Source: DAINRZ01 sp964634885
Lineage (GTDB): Bacteria > Bacteroidota > Ignavibacteria > Kapaibacteriales > UBA2268
Length of the DNA stretch: 64,000 nucleotides
NCBI GenBank assembly: GCA_964634885.1
Contig: CAZWLN010000023.1
Location: forward strand, 1-64,000
Direction of reading: 5' to 3'
A program made the position numbers and the translations under genes. This document shows positions 1 through 9,326 of this stretch, piece after piece. Below the pieces are notes generated by a model, which saw only the letters and a program-made list of their open reading frames with translations, searched no databases and was not told where the DNA came from. Every line of letters begins with the position of its first letter. Position 1 is the stretch's first letter.

Positions 1-2
1 AG

Positions 3-3000
3 AGCAGCACAGTAAGCGGCAGCACCGGCTTTGCCACTGCCGACGGCACCTCCAACGGCCAGGATTACACACCGGGTGTCTTGGCGCAGACTACATGGTA
101 CAGAAGGGTAGTTAACTCTGACGGTTGTACTAATAACAGTAATTCAGTGCAGATTACAGTCAGTCCGGCAATTTCCAATAATACTATTGCTTCTGACCAG
201 TCCATATGTATCAATGACGTTCCGGCACAATTGACAGGATCGGAACCTACAGGCGGTAATGGTACATTTACGTATGAATGGCTCTACAGTACAACGAGTG
301 CAAGTACCGGATTCAGTACTGCCCCCGGTACAAATAACAGCCAGAACTACCAGCCGGTTGCACTTTCGCAACAAACATGGTTCAGAAGAAATGTAACATC
401 AGGCGGATGTACAAACACAAGTAGTCCGGTTGCTATTACAATTAAACCGGTAATTGGTAATAATACCATAGGCAATAACCAGACAATATGTTATAACCAG
501 ACTCCGAATCAGCTCACCGGCACATATCCCACCGGCGGCAACGGAACATACACATTCCTCTGGGAGAGCAGCGTAACAAGCGGCACGACTGGTTTTACCG
601 ATGCTTCAGGTACGAATAACCAACAGAATTACTCTCCTGCCAGCCTCACACAGGATACATGGTTCAGGAGAAAGGTAACTTCCGACGGCTGCTATGTATA
701 TAGTACCGCTGTTAAAATTACTGTCCTTCCGGTTATAGCAAACAATACCGTTTCTGCTTCACAGAATCTCTGCTATGGCGATACCCCTGTATCATTTGAC
801 GGTACAACACCAACAGGTGGTAACGGAACATATACCTACCTGTGGGAAAGCAGTGTAACAAGCAGTACTTCCGGTTTCTCTGCCGCCGCAGGGACCAATA
901 ACGGCGAAGACTATATTCCCGGCGCTCTCTATGAGACAACCTGGTACCGCAGGACAGTTACATCGGGCGGCTGCTCTGATGTCAGCACTGCCATTAAAAT
1001 GGATGTTACACCTGTTATAACAAATAATTCTGTCAGCGCCAGCCAGACCATTTGTTACAATACCACTCCGGCTTCGTTGACAGGTACTACACCTGGCGGC
1101 GGTAACGGATCTTATACGTATGAATGGGAGAGGAGTGTAACAGGCAATTCGAGCGGATTCTCGACAGCATCGGGTACATATAACCTGAAAGACTATTCTC
1201 CCGGTGCATTAACCACAACGACATGGTATCGCAGGAAAGTTAGTTCGGGCTATTGTACCAACTATAGTAGTGCAATCGAAATTACGGTTATTCCTGAAAT
1301 TGCTAATAATACAGTTGCTTCCGACCAGTCGATATGCAGCGGTTCACTCCCGTCGGCCCTGACAGGTTCTACACCGACAGGAGGTACAGGAAGCTTTACT
1401 TACTTGTGGGAGAGCAGTGTTACAAGCGCTACCAGCGGATTCGGCAATGCTTCGGGTACGAATACCCTTAAGGATTATACTCCCGGAGCGCTCACTCAAT
1501 CGACATGGTACAGACGGGTTGTCTATTCCGGTATATGTAGTGTCACCAGTTCTACTGTAAAAATTACAGTGAAAGAGACACCTGCCGACGTAATCAGTCC
1601 CTATCCATCAGCATCATATTGTACCGGCAATTATGTTACTCTTTCAACTACATACAGTACCAACTACGGTTATCAGTGGCAGAAAGACGGCGCGAATATC
1701 AGCGGCGCCAATTCATATACATATAATGCCAATGCTGTAGGTGAATACAGGGTAATTATTACTGACAATACTTCAGGGTGTGTAACTACAACTTCGCAAA
1801 CATCAGTCTCGCAGTCGGGTGAAATGCCGACTGTCCCGGACCAGCCGACAGCGTCCAATGTAAAGACATTGAGCTTCTTAGTAAGCTGGAATTCCGTTAA
1901 CAACGCCACCGGCTACTATATCGATGTTGCAACTGATAACCAGTTCAATAACATCCTGGCGGCCTATAATAATAAATATGTAGGGACCAACAGCATTTCC
2001 ATCGAGACGGGAGTTACGAGGAATACGGATTACTGGTTCAGGGTCAGGTCCAATAACGGGTGCGGGACAAGTACCAGTTCGACAAGTAATATTGCCGGCA
2101 CTCTCGATCCCGTAATTACAATCCTGTCATCGGCTCCATTCAACCTGGGTACAGTTGAAACCGGCAGTTGTTCTTCTTCGTCCGGTACTTTCACTGTTTC
2201 GGCTACCGAACTGGAAGCAAACCTGACAGTTACTCCTCCTGCCGGATTCAAAATCTCGACTGACGGGACAAATTACAATTACACAAATACCAGCCCGTTG
2301 ACACTGACACCAAACGGAAGCGGTACCGTATCCCCGACAAACCTGTGGGTTGCATTCTGCCCGACAGCAACAGGTTCACAATCGGGTAATGTTTCAGGTA
2401 CAAGTACCAATGCCACAACCGTGAACTTCTCTGTCCAGGGCACCGGCATACTGCCGACTCCTTCACAGCCATATGCTTCAAATATTAAAACATACCAGTT
2501 TACAATGAATTGGACGGCTGTTACCGGAGCTACAGGATACAGGGTCGATGTTGCAACGGATGCAGGATTTACGAATATCCTGAGTTCTTACAATAACCTG
2601 GATGTCTCGGGTGCAACAAGTACAGTAATCAATAACGGAATTGCGCGTAATTCAACATACTGGTTCAGGGTAAAGGCCTATGATGGCAACGGCACCTATG
2701 CCAATTCGACCCCGAACTCGGTTACTACAAGGGATCCGGTCATTACCATTACTGCGACCGAGCCTCTTGCCTTCGGCGATGTTGCCAAGGATAACTGCTC
2801 AGGTTCGCCAAAGACATACAGCGTTTCAGCAGACGCACTTGAAGAGAATCTGGTTATTACTCCGCCGGAGCATTACAAACTGTCAATCAACGGCATTTCT
2901 TACAATTACGATTACAGTACTCCGTTGACGCTGACACCCGATTCTTACGGAGATATTGCCAGCACTACGATTTATGTCGAATTCTGCCCGACGGCGAGCG

Positions 3001-4736
3001 GCCCCTTGAATGGAAGTATAAACCATACAAGCAACAATGCTACTTCCAAAACGGTTTCTCTGACAGGAAGGGGATTGCTCCAATCTCCATCTTCACAGGC
3101 TTCGAACATTGTCTTCTCCAATGACGGAGGAACGAGCCTCGACCTGGCGTGGACTAAGGGAGACGGTGAAAAGCGTGTCGTTGTGATGAGAGTCGGTGGC
3201 GAGGTTACATGGACACCGGTTAACGGTACTGAATACTCTCCCGGACAGAGCTTAGGCGACAACCAGTACGTTGTGGCTATTAAGAACAATACGGATTCGC
3301 AGAACTCAACCATCAGTTCGAATATTACTGCTTCCGACAAGGTTTGGGTCAAGATATGGGAATACAACGGTACGGGTGAATCCACCAGCTACAATAATAC
3401 CGGTTTCACTTCCGGCAGCAATCCCAACAGGCCTGTTTACCTCGACGTCAGCAATGTTAACAACGGCAATTCGATTATACAGAATGTCCAGTTCTTTGTC
3501 GTTGTCGATTCCAAGGACAGGTCCGGCACCTATGTCAATACCACATCCGACCTTACCGTTACGATGGCCTATTCGGGCGGCGGCACTGTCACCGGTACCA
3601 TTACCTCCGGTAGCTCCAGCACTACGATATACAACACACTGACCGATTCGCCCGGTACCGGAAAGGTACTGACCTTTACAGGAACCGGCTACTTCAGCGA
3701 TTCGCATACATTTACCCTGTTTGCGGCGGCTCCTACGAAGCAGTCCTATTATGTCCTCTTCGATTCGACAAAGTGTACCAAACTATATATGAAATTCTAC
3801 AAAGGAAACGGTGCCAAGGAACTGATCCTTTACAGGGAAGGCGCCTATCCTTCATTGCCGGTTGACGGTACGGATTACTCAGGCTACAGCCAGGGCACCG
3901 ACCTCGGTGACGGTACGAAGTTCGGCTGGACCGGAGTCTATGCCAACGGTACGGAATTACTGCTGGACAACCTTACCGAGGCCAGTACCGTCTATGTCAG
4001 GACCTTCTCTTACAACGGTACGGGAGTATTAACTTCATACAACAAGGCTACATCGACACTCAATCCGAGATATACCACTCTGCCGTCCTGTACGCCGAGA
4101 ATGCCTTCGAACGACGTAATAGTCGCCATCGACGGATTCGGTGCCAGGTCTGTGCGCAATAAGGTTTACACACAGTGGAATACCTATCTGGAAACCGGCC
4201 TTGTGGGATTCGAACTGTACAGGGCCCCTGTCGATGACACTACTGAAAGCCCCGTCTTCGAAAAGATAGCTTCTTACAATGAGACAGACTATCTCAAATC
4301 TGCCGGCGACGAGAACGGAAAGGAATACTCATGGGTTGACGCCGATCCGGGCCTGATTACCGGCCACCTCTACCTCTACAAACTGAAGTATGTAGGCGCA
4401 GACGGGCAGACCTATGACGGCGGCGAGGACATCGTATGTATCTCCGACGCTGCCGACGGCGACGCCTCGATGTGGGTCTCCGGCATCAGTCCGCAGCCTG
4501 CCAGGGATCACATCAAGTTCATCCTCGAACTGGAGGACGCCGGTGATGTAACCGTCGAGCTGTACGAAGTCAGCGGCCAGAAGATAGACGTGCCGGTCAG
4601 CAACAGGTACTATCCCGCAGGCTTCAGCGAAGTACAGGTTGACTTCGACATTACGGCGCTTGCTTCAGGTACATACATCTTGCAGGTTTCTTCCGGCAGG
4701 GATGTTGTAACGAAGAAGATTGTGATTCAGAAGTAA
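3..4736 (+). CDS. Giant T9SS-secreted Ig/FN3 repeat protein (5' partial)
   Basis: The reading frame is already open at base 3, so the true start lies upstream; a TTG at 81 is internal to a repeat and is not a start. Seen: six units (one cut) of a 94-residue Ig/PKD-like repeat carrying TW[YF]RR and PTGG motifs and two conserved cysteines per unit. These are followed by two copies of a ~205-residue block (an FN3-like domain with a VSW/MNW strand, then a domain whose strands carry FCPTA). The C-terminal ~85 residues form a type A T9SS sorting domain starting at ISPQP (about 4484) and ending VVTKKIVIQK. Known: such domains direct outer-membrane export and surface attachment. Inferred role: cell-surface adhesin or structural protein. 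No enzyme motif seen. A GC-rich hairpin region follows the stop. Confidence 0.9.
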   Translation, partial: SSTVSGSTGFATADGTSNGQDYTPGVLAQTTWYRRVVNSDGCTNNSNSVQITVSPAISNNTIASDQSICINDVPAQLTGSEPTGGNGTFTYEWLYSTTSASTGFSTAPGTNNSQNYQPVALSQQTWFRRNVTSGGCTNTSSPVAITIKPVIGNNTIGNNQTICYNQTPNQLTGTYPTGGNGTYTFLWESSVTSGTTGFTDASGTNNQQNYSPASLTQDTWFRRKVTSDGCYVYSTAVKITVLPVIANNTVSASQNLCYGDTPVSFDGTTPTGGNGTYTYLWESSVTSSTSGFSAAAGTNNGEDYIPGALYETTWYRRTVTSGGCSDVSTAIKMDVTPVITNNSVSASQTICYNTTPASLTGTTPGGGNGSYTYEWERSVTGNSSGFSTASGTYNLKDYSPGALTTTTWYRRKVSSGYCTNYSSAIEITVIPEIANNTVASDQSICSGSLPSALTGSTPTGGTGSFTYLWESSVTSATSGFGNASGTNTLKDYTPGALTQSTWYRRVVYSGICSVTSSTVKITVKETPADVISPYPSASYCTGNYVTLSTTYSTNYGYQWQKDGANISGANSYTYNANAVGEYRVIITDNTSGCVTTTSQTSVSQSGEMPTVPDQPTASNVKTLSFLVSWNSVNNATGYYIDVATDNQFNNILAAYNNKYVGTNSISIETGVTRNTDYWFRVRSNNGCGTSTSSTSNIAGTLDPVITILSSAPFNLGTVETGSCSSSSGTFTVSATELEANLTVTPPAGFKISTDGTNYNYTNTSPLTLTPNGSGTVSPTNLWVAFCPTATGSQSGNVSGTSTNATTVNFSVQGTGILPTPSQPYASNIKTYQFTMNWTAVTGATGYRVDVATDAGFTNILSSYNNLDVSGATSTVINNGIARNSTYWFRVKAYDGNGTYANSTPNSVTTRDPVITITATEPLAFGDVAKDNCSGSPKTYSVSADALEENLVITPPEHYKLSINGISYNYDYSTPLTLTPDSYGDIASTTIYVEFCPTASGPLNGSINHTSNNATSKTVSLTGRGLLQSPSSQASNIVFSNDGGTSLDLAWTKGDGEKRVVVMRVGGEVTWTPVNGTEYSPGQSLGDNQYVVAIKNNTDSQNSTISSNITASDKVWVKIWEYNGTGESTSYNNTGFTSGSNPNRPVYLDVSNVNNGNSIIQNVQFFVVVDSKDRSGTYVNTTSDLTVTMAYSGGGTVTGTITSGSSSTTIYNTLTDSPGTGKVLTFTGTGYFSDSHTFTLFAAAPTKQSYYVLFDSTKCTKLYMKFYKGNGAKELILYREGAYPSLPVDGTDYSGYSQGTDLGDGTKFGWTGVYANGTELLLDNLTEASTVYVRTFSYNGTGVLTSYNKATSTLNPRYTTLPSCTPRMPSNDVIVAIDGFGARSVRNKVYTQWNTYLETGLVGFELYRAPVDDTTESPVFEKIASYNETDYLKSAGDENGKEYSWVDADPGLITGHLYLYKLKYVGADGQTYDGGEDIVCISDAADGDASMWVSGISPQPARDHIKFILELEDAGDVTVELYEVSGQKIDVPVSNRYYPAGFSEVQVDFDITALASGTYILQVSSGRDVVTKKIVIQK
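198..1607 (+). repeat. Five tandem 282-bp coding repeats (94 residues each)
   Basis: The codon for the Gln that opens each [QT]xxC motif falls at 198, 480, 762, 1044 and 1326, so the period is exactly 282 bp with no insertion or deletion. A cut sixth unit occupies 3-197. The units differ at many bases while keeping the length, the W, RR, PTGG and the two cysteines, which points to old duplication under structural constraint and not to a recent expansion. Confidence 0.9.
1834..3070 (+). repeat. Two-copy domain duplication inside the giant T9SS protein
   Basis: Two blocks of about 205 codons (roughly 1834-2447 and 2458-3070) align along their length: QP.ASN.KT....W then YW FRV, then DPVITI, TPP....K.S..G, PLTLTP and FCPTA. 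Each reads as an FN3-like domain followed by an Ig-like domain. Confidence 0.75.
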
Positions 4737-5146
4737 ATTATCCTTAACCTCAGAGGCAGGCTCCGGCCTGTCTCCGGGGGAATGGAAACCGCTGACCGTC
4801 CCCATTCGGGCCTCAGATGAAATTTTTACAATTATCAAATAATTGTAAAATATTCCTCATTTTCCAAATTTCTCTTGTATTATTCACCGGCATTTATTAC
4901 TATTGTAGAAATACATAGTTAATGTGGTTTAATCAATTTTCGCCTATATGACGAATGAGTAATACTGTGCAAAGAAAGCCTGTTTTTGCGAATATCGGGA
5001 AAGGATTTTGCATAATTTATTACTACCCGGATTGATTGCTGTTTAAGGCTTTTGATTGGTGTAATGCCCGTCAGAACAAACTGAAGCATTCATTCATGAA
5101 AATGCATATAGCCGGCAAGAGATTATAAATGTAATTTGAGGTTGTT
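4737..5146. other. Intergenic region with a GC-rich structured start
   Basis: 410 bp without a convincing gene. The first 80 bp are GC-rich and can fold: an outer stem GAGGC (4753-4757) with GCCTC (4810-4814) enclosing a 5-bp hairpin CAGGC/GCCTG (4757-4770, sharing one base with the outer stem) and a 6-bp stem GAATGG/CCATTC (4780-4807), then ATGAAATTTTT. This may end transcription of the giant gene, but the stem order is not that of a simple intrinsic terminator. The remainder is A+T-rich and presumably holds the promoter for the 5147 gene; I cannot place its boxes. Confidence 0.4.
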
Positions 5147-5323
5147 ATGAAAATCAGTAAGATTATTTTAGGATTTATTATTTCGCTTGTTCTGATATTC
5201 CTGTTCGAATATTTTCTGTTGGAAAACAGGGCAGATAGTTCACTTCTCTCAGCGTTCTTGTACACTACCATATCATATTCATTTATTGTTGTTAGCAAAT
5301 TTTTGGAAAGAAAGGAAGCGTAA
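5147..5323 (+). CDS. 58-residue membrane peptide
   Basis: Small gene. It starts ATG at 5147 after TTTGAGG and ends with TAA at 5321-5323, whose last A is the first base of the next gene's ATG (TAATG). The product opens MKISKIILGF, has a hydrophobic segment at about residues 5-24 and a second moderately hydrophobic stretch at about 33-50, with a charged tail ending FLERKEA. Known: stop-start overlaps of this kind usually mean translational coupling. Inferred: a small inner-membrane partner or leader for the downstream thioredoxin-like protein. No family recognised. The ribosome site, coupling and sensible hydrophobic pattern argue for a real gene. Confidence 0.6.
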   Translation: MKISKIILGFIISLVLIFLFEYFLLENRADSSLLSAFLYTTISYSFIVVSKFLERKEA

Positions 5324-6573
5324 TGAAAAGAGACAGGATTGATTGTAGAAATATAAAGAATATCCTGAAAATTATACTATTTATGGTTTTACTTTGCGGA
5401 CTTCATCTGTCCGGCGGCCTCCGGTTGAAAGCCCAGGACAGCACTACAAAAGCTCTTCTCAATGAAATGATCGAAAAATATAAGAATATGAAATCAATTT
5501 CATATTCGGCCCAATATTCAAGAAAGTCCTTATTTAGAAACGATACCTGTAGTGTCTCAGGTCAATGTAAATTAATAAAAGACGCATCTGACACCATATA
5601 TAATGGTTATATGTTGTTCAAAGGAAATTCCGGAGGTGAAATATTCTATGATATGAATAAAACTTATTTTATTATGAACACATCTAAGGCTATTTCTATT
5701 GCTCTACCTTCCAGGGTACTATCTTTTATAAAAGGAAATTTCAGTGGTAATCTCACACAAACATTCTTTTTCGAAATACAAATGCTTTCATGGCTTTTCA
5801 AAGACTCAACTAACCGGGTTACTGTCTCTACCGACACTCAAAATGGGAAAGAATACTGGAAGATATTTATCAAAGAGGCAGATTTTAGAGAAATGACGGA
5901 AGCACAAAAGACATTATGGGTTAATAAAGAGGATAAAACCTTCGAAATGATGAGATTCATTCATAAAATTCAGGGTGATTACCAGTATGAAGAGTACATT
6001 TTGACGGATGTGAAGTGTAACAGTGTGAGCATAAAAGAATTAACAGATCATCTCGACAGCCTTAAAAAGATATACGAAGTGTCCGAATTTGTTGAGTCAA
6101 CACAGAAAAAGAAAGAATTACTCCAACCCGGTACAAGCGCTCCGGTATTTTCAGGCTCAACTTTCGATAAAGTAATCAACATCGATTTCAAAGGAAAAAA
6201 ATTATACCTGCTCGATTTCTGGTATTTGTCATGTGGCGCCTGTATTATGGCGCTTCCTCACATTGTTAAACTATACCAGGATTTTGCAGATAAGGGATTG
6301 GAAATATTTGGAATAAATAGTACTGACGATAGAAATAAGAAAAAAGATATGCTGGAAAAATTCATTGTCAGAAACAAAATTACCTATCCGGTAATATTTA
6401 TAGATAAGACTGTGGATAGTCTCTATAATGTTCATGCTTATCCTTCTTTATACCTTATAGACAGCAATGGTAAGATAGTCTATTCAGAAAAAGGGTTTCT
6501 TGAGTCAAGATTTGACAGCCTTAGAGCAATTATATGTAAAGAACTCGGTATTGAGGAGTGTCAAAAAAAGTAA
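5323..6573 (+). CDS. Exported TlpA/ResA-like thiol-disulfide protein
   Basis: 416 residues. A hydrophobic segment (about 14-36) followed by KAQ suggests a signal peptide, so the product probably sits in the periplasm or at the outer membrane. Residues 38-250 are an uncharacterised beta-rich domain resembling the outer-membrane-lipoprotein-like domains often fused to thioredoxins in this group. Residues 270-416 are a TlpA/AhpC-type thioredoxin fold: PGTSAPVF entry, LLDFWYLSCGAC with the redox pair Cys304/Cys307 (CGAC), then AYPSLYLID containing the usual cis-Pro position. The pocket has LS before CGAC where the family usually has W or T, so partner choice may differ. Known role of the family: reduction or isomerisation of periplasmic disulfides. 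Coupled to the 58-residue membrane gene upstream. The substrate is unknown. Confidence 0.82.
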   Translation: MKRDRIDCRNIKNILKIILFMVLLCGLHLSGGLRLKAQDSTTKALLNEMIEKYKNMKSISYSAQYSRKSLFRNDTCSVSGQCKLIKDASDTIYNGYMLFKGNSGGEIFYDMNKTYFIMNTSKAISIALPSRVLSFIKGNFSGNLTQTFFFEIQMLSWLFKDSTNRVTVSTDTQNGKEYWKIFIKEADFREMTEAQKTLWVNKEDKTFEMMRFIHKIQGDYQYEEYILTDVKCNSVSIKELTDHLDSLKKIYEVSEFVESTQKKKELLQPGTSAPVFSGSTFDKVINIDFKGKKLYLLDFWYLSCGACIMALPHIVKLYQDFADKGLEIFGINSTDDRNKKKDMLEKFIVRNKITYPVIFIDKTVDSLYNVHAYPSLYLIDSNGKIVYSEKGFLESRFDSLRAIICKELGIEECQKK

Positions 6574-6614
6574 AAGAAGGATTGTAGGATATGTTTGTAT
6601 ATCATAATGATGCG

Positions 6615-6640
6615 AAAGCGAGTCTGAGCCGCTTTTGTTG
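6615..6640 (+). terminator. Possible intrinsic terminator after the TlpA-like gene
   Basis: AAAGCG (6615-6620) pairs with CGCTTT (6630-6635) across a 9-nt loop and is followed by TGTTGTTT. The stem is only 6 bp, so this is a weak call. Confidence 0.4.
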
Positions 6641-6739
6641 TTTAACATAATTTATGAATTAAATTAATGATTGCATTCAAAATTAAAATGCGTCAGAATT
6701 ACTTATGAATAGTAGTAACAATTATCGGGGAGAACGGGA

Positions 6740-8005
6740 ATGAAAATAGTTGTTAACTTCTTTTTCTGTGTTTTTACATTAATCACTTTTTCTCCGGGGC
6801 TTATTGCCCAGGATGAAAACTGGACTGTTTATGATAATAAGAATTCTCAGTTACCTGATAATGTAGTCACAAGTATAATTGAAAATGACCTGGGTGAAAT
6901 ATGCATCTCGACAAGTAATGGGTTTGCAAGGCTGATCGACGGTGACTGGACTGCTTACAATCCTTCAAAAGGTAATTTCTCTGAAAAGAATATTTCATGC
7001 ATCGCACAGTATAACGGTTATTACTGGCTGGGAACATACGACAACGGCTTGATCAGGTTTGACGGGAAAGACTCTGTAAGATATACAAAGTCAACTTCCC
7101 CTCTTCCGAATGATAAAATTAAATGTTTAGTAAAAGGCCCGGACAACAGCCTCTGGATTGGAACTTACGGCGGCCTGGTGAATTTGAAAGATGATAAATG
7201 GACTGTCTATTCAACCTCCAATTCAAAAATTGGAAATAATCTGATTCTGTCGATAGCAATTGATAGTAACGGGTATGTAACGATAGGTTCACAAGTGATT
7301 GTTTCTACTCTTAAAAACGGGCAGTGGATTGTTGACAGTACCGCTATCCTGCCGGGCAGCATTGTCTGGAGTGTTTGCTATGACCGGAATAATACATTGT
7401 GGATAGGGACACATCTTGGTTTGATACATCTTGATAACGGGACAATGACAGCTTTTACGAAATCCAATTCCAGTTTATCTACCGCTTGTGTCAGAGGCCT
7501 GACATGCGACAGGAACGGCAATATATGGATTGCAACAAGCGCCGATGAGGGTGAGCCGGGTGGCGTTTATAAATATGACGGCGAAAAATTTGTAAATTAC
7601 AACAGCAGCAATTCCCCCTTATCTGCAACTTATATTATGTCAGTATATACAGATTCCCACAATAATATATGGATGGGTACGCTGGACAGCGGTATTGCCG
7701 TGTACAACAACACTAATTCCTGCCCTGAAATAATAAACAATAATAAAGACATCTATGATATTAGAACATCAGACGGTAACAGTGGTGCAATGAGGCTGGA
7801 CTTCAGCCTGAGAAAACCGTGCAGGCTGAGTGTTAAGCTCTATGACATAATGGGCAACAGCCTCGGAACCTTTGCAGATGGAGAATTTGAAGAGGGCGTC
7901 AATTCTGTGGATCTGGAACTGAGCCGATCCGCCGTAGGAGTCTGTTTCGTGGCAATTGTGCCTGAAGGAATGAAACCTTGCGTTGTAAAGGCAATAAGAG
8001 AGTAA
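6740..8005 (+). CDS. T9SS-secreted two-component-regulator-type propeller protein
   Basis: 421 residues, with ribosome site GGGGAGA just before the ATG. A signal peptide (1-23, ending GLIAQ) is followed by repeated blades of the Reg_prop type: LPDN...I...DLGEICIST, then three further blades carrying WIGT/WIAT and one with WMGT. About residues 335-421 form a T9SS type A-like sorting domain (LSVKLYDIMG, then VCFVAIVPEG, ending CVVKAIRE). Known: Reg_prop blades build the periplasmic sensor propellers of hybrid two-component systems; here they stand alone with a secretion tail, so a sensor-kinase role is not expected. It is a paralogue of the 59981-61249 gene: same length, same order, almost the same last 13 residues. 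Function unknown. Confidence 0.85.
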   Translation: MKIVVNFFFCVFTLITFSPGLIAQDENWTVYDNKNSQLPDNVVTSIIENDLGEICISTSNGFARLIDGDWTAYNPSKGNFSEKNISCIAQYNGYYWLGTYDNGLIRFDGKDSVRYTKSTSPLPNDKIKCLVKGPDNSLWIGTYGGLVNLKDDKWTVYSTSNSKIGNNLILSIAIDSNGYVTIGSQVIVSTLKNGQWIVDSTAILPGSIVWSVCYDRNNTLWIGTHLGLIHLDNGTMTAFTKSNSSLSTACVRGLTCDRNGNIWIATSADEGEPGGVYKYDGEKFVNYNSSNSPLSATYIMSVYTDSHNNIWMGTLDSGIAVYNNTNSCPEIINNNKDIYDIRTSDGNSGAMRLDFSLRKPCRLSVKLYDIMGNSLGTFADGEFEEGVNSVDLELSRSAVGVCFVAIVPEGMKPCVVKAIRE

Positions 8006-8195
8006 TTGAGGTAGTGTCATAGAATCGATGTCGGTGATGCCTGATAATGGAATCCCGTTAAAAATCCGGAGAATTGTTGGTGTTAAAACTATATCAATGA
8101 GAGTATTAAAGCAAATTCCACATTATCTATATGAATTTACACCTAAAAAGCATAAATTTGCATCGGTAATTTCGTTGGATAATGAAAGGTTAACG

Positions 8196-9323
8196 ATGAT
8201 CAGACTGCTTGCTTGTTTCCTTGTTTTTACGATGGCATACATCGCTGAGGCCTCTACCTGGTACGTTAACGGCTCCACAGGCAACGATAATAAGAACGAC
8301 GGTAAAACGCCTGCAAAGCCTTTTAAAACGATTCAAAAAGCGCTATCGCTCATCAAAGGCTCCGATGAGATCGTCATCGAAGGAAAACAGGGCAACAAAG
8401 AGATTGTCTATCACGAATCCATTTATCTCGACATATCCAAATTCGGCATTAAAATCAAAGGACAGAACTCTCCTGTGCTCGACGGCTCAAAGCCTACGGC
8501 AGACTCCCTCCTGATGGTGTCGAAGTACTGCGGGATATATGCCGAATCAAACCTCGTCGGGATCAGCGGCCTGACAATCAGGAACTTCAGCTATGAAGGC
8601 TGGGACACAACCGGAGTTTACGGCGCAGGAATATACCTCGCTTCAGGCTCGTCGAGAAACGTCGTAACAGGCAATACCGTAGTAAACTGCAACTGGGGCA
8701 TATACCTCGACGGTAACAGCCAGGACATCGTCGAGGACAATTCAGTAACGGATATTAAAACCGACGGTAACGGCAGGGGAGGTACCGCCATATGTATCGC
8801 TCCCGGCGGCATCGGCATCGAAAGCAATGTAATAGGGGAGACTAAGGGCAACCTCATCAAAGGCGCGGAAAAATACGGTATCTGCCTCGGTGGTACAGGA
8901 GCCCCGGTCAACGCCGACAACTGCTCCGTCGCCATTAACACAATCGAAGATTGTAAGGTAGCAGGCTTGGCCGTCTTCAATATTGAAGGCATCGTGAACG
9001 TTACTAAGAATAAGTTCAGCGCTAACGGAGCAGCTCTGCTCATCGGTGGAATGCCGATAGACACAAGGTTTACGGACAATAAATTCAACGGCTCCGAAGG
9101 TGAGTCTGAAATCATCGCCTCACCCGAATATGACGGCTACCTGCTGTTTGACATCTGGAAGCGCAACGGCAACAGGTTCGCCATACCGACCTTTGCGGCA
9201 GTCAATCCCGATACATCGAAAGAAGAAGTAATCATCGGCGCCCGCGGCGGGTTCATCAGGAACAGGGAAAACGCTGCTGAGGAAGATGCTGCGGGCAGGT
9301 ACAGGGTAATGGAGAGCAAATAG
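8196..9323 (+). CDS. Secreted right-handed beta-helix (DUF1565-like) protein
   Basis: 375 residues from ATG 8196. This start is chosen because AAAGG lies just upstream and it gives a clean signal peptide (MIRLLACFLVFT...AEAS); the frame stays open to 8028, but that extension would bury the signal. After the signal, TWYVNGSTGNDNKNDGKTP... PFKTIQKAL is the typical opening of DUF1565/pectin-lyase-like parallel beta-helices, and the middle shows repeating N.V..N-type coils (NVVTGNTVVNC, IVEDNSVTDI, CSVAINTIEDC, VNVTKNKFSANG). No obvious T9SS tail and no recognisable lyase catalytic site, so carbohydrate binding or a structural role is as likely as catalysis. Ends 3 bp from the oppositely oriented 9327 gene. 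Confidence 0.8.
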   Translation: MIRLLACFLVFTMAYIAEASTWYVNGSTGNDNKNDGKTPAKPFKTIQKALSLIKGSDEIVIEGKQGNKEIVYHESIYLDISKFGIKIKGQNSPVLDGSKPTADSLLMVSKYCGIYAESNLVGISGLTIRNFSYEGWDTTGVYGAGIYLASGSSRNVVTGNTVVNCNWGIYLDGNSQDIVEDNSVTDIKTDGNGRGGTAICIAPGGIGIESNVIGETKGNLIKGAEKYGICLGGTGAPVNADNCSVAINTIEDCKVAGLAVFNIEGIVNVTKNKFSANGAALLIGGMPIDTRFTDNKFNGSEGESEIIASPEYDGYLLFDIWKRNGNRFAIPTFAAVNPDTSKEEVIIGARGGFIRNRENAAEEDAAGRYRVMESK

Positions 9324-9326
9324 GCC

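Noticed and set aside
81..89. TTG at base 81 as the start of the giant T9SS gene
   Set aside because: The frame is open to base 3 and the preceding codons continue the same repeat motif, so this TTG is an internal leucine codon.
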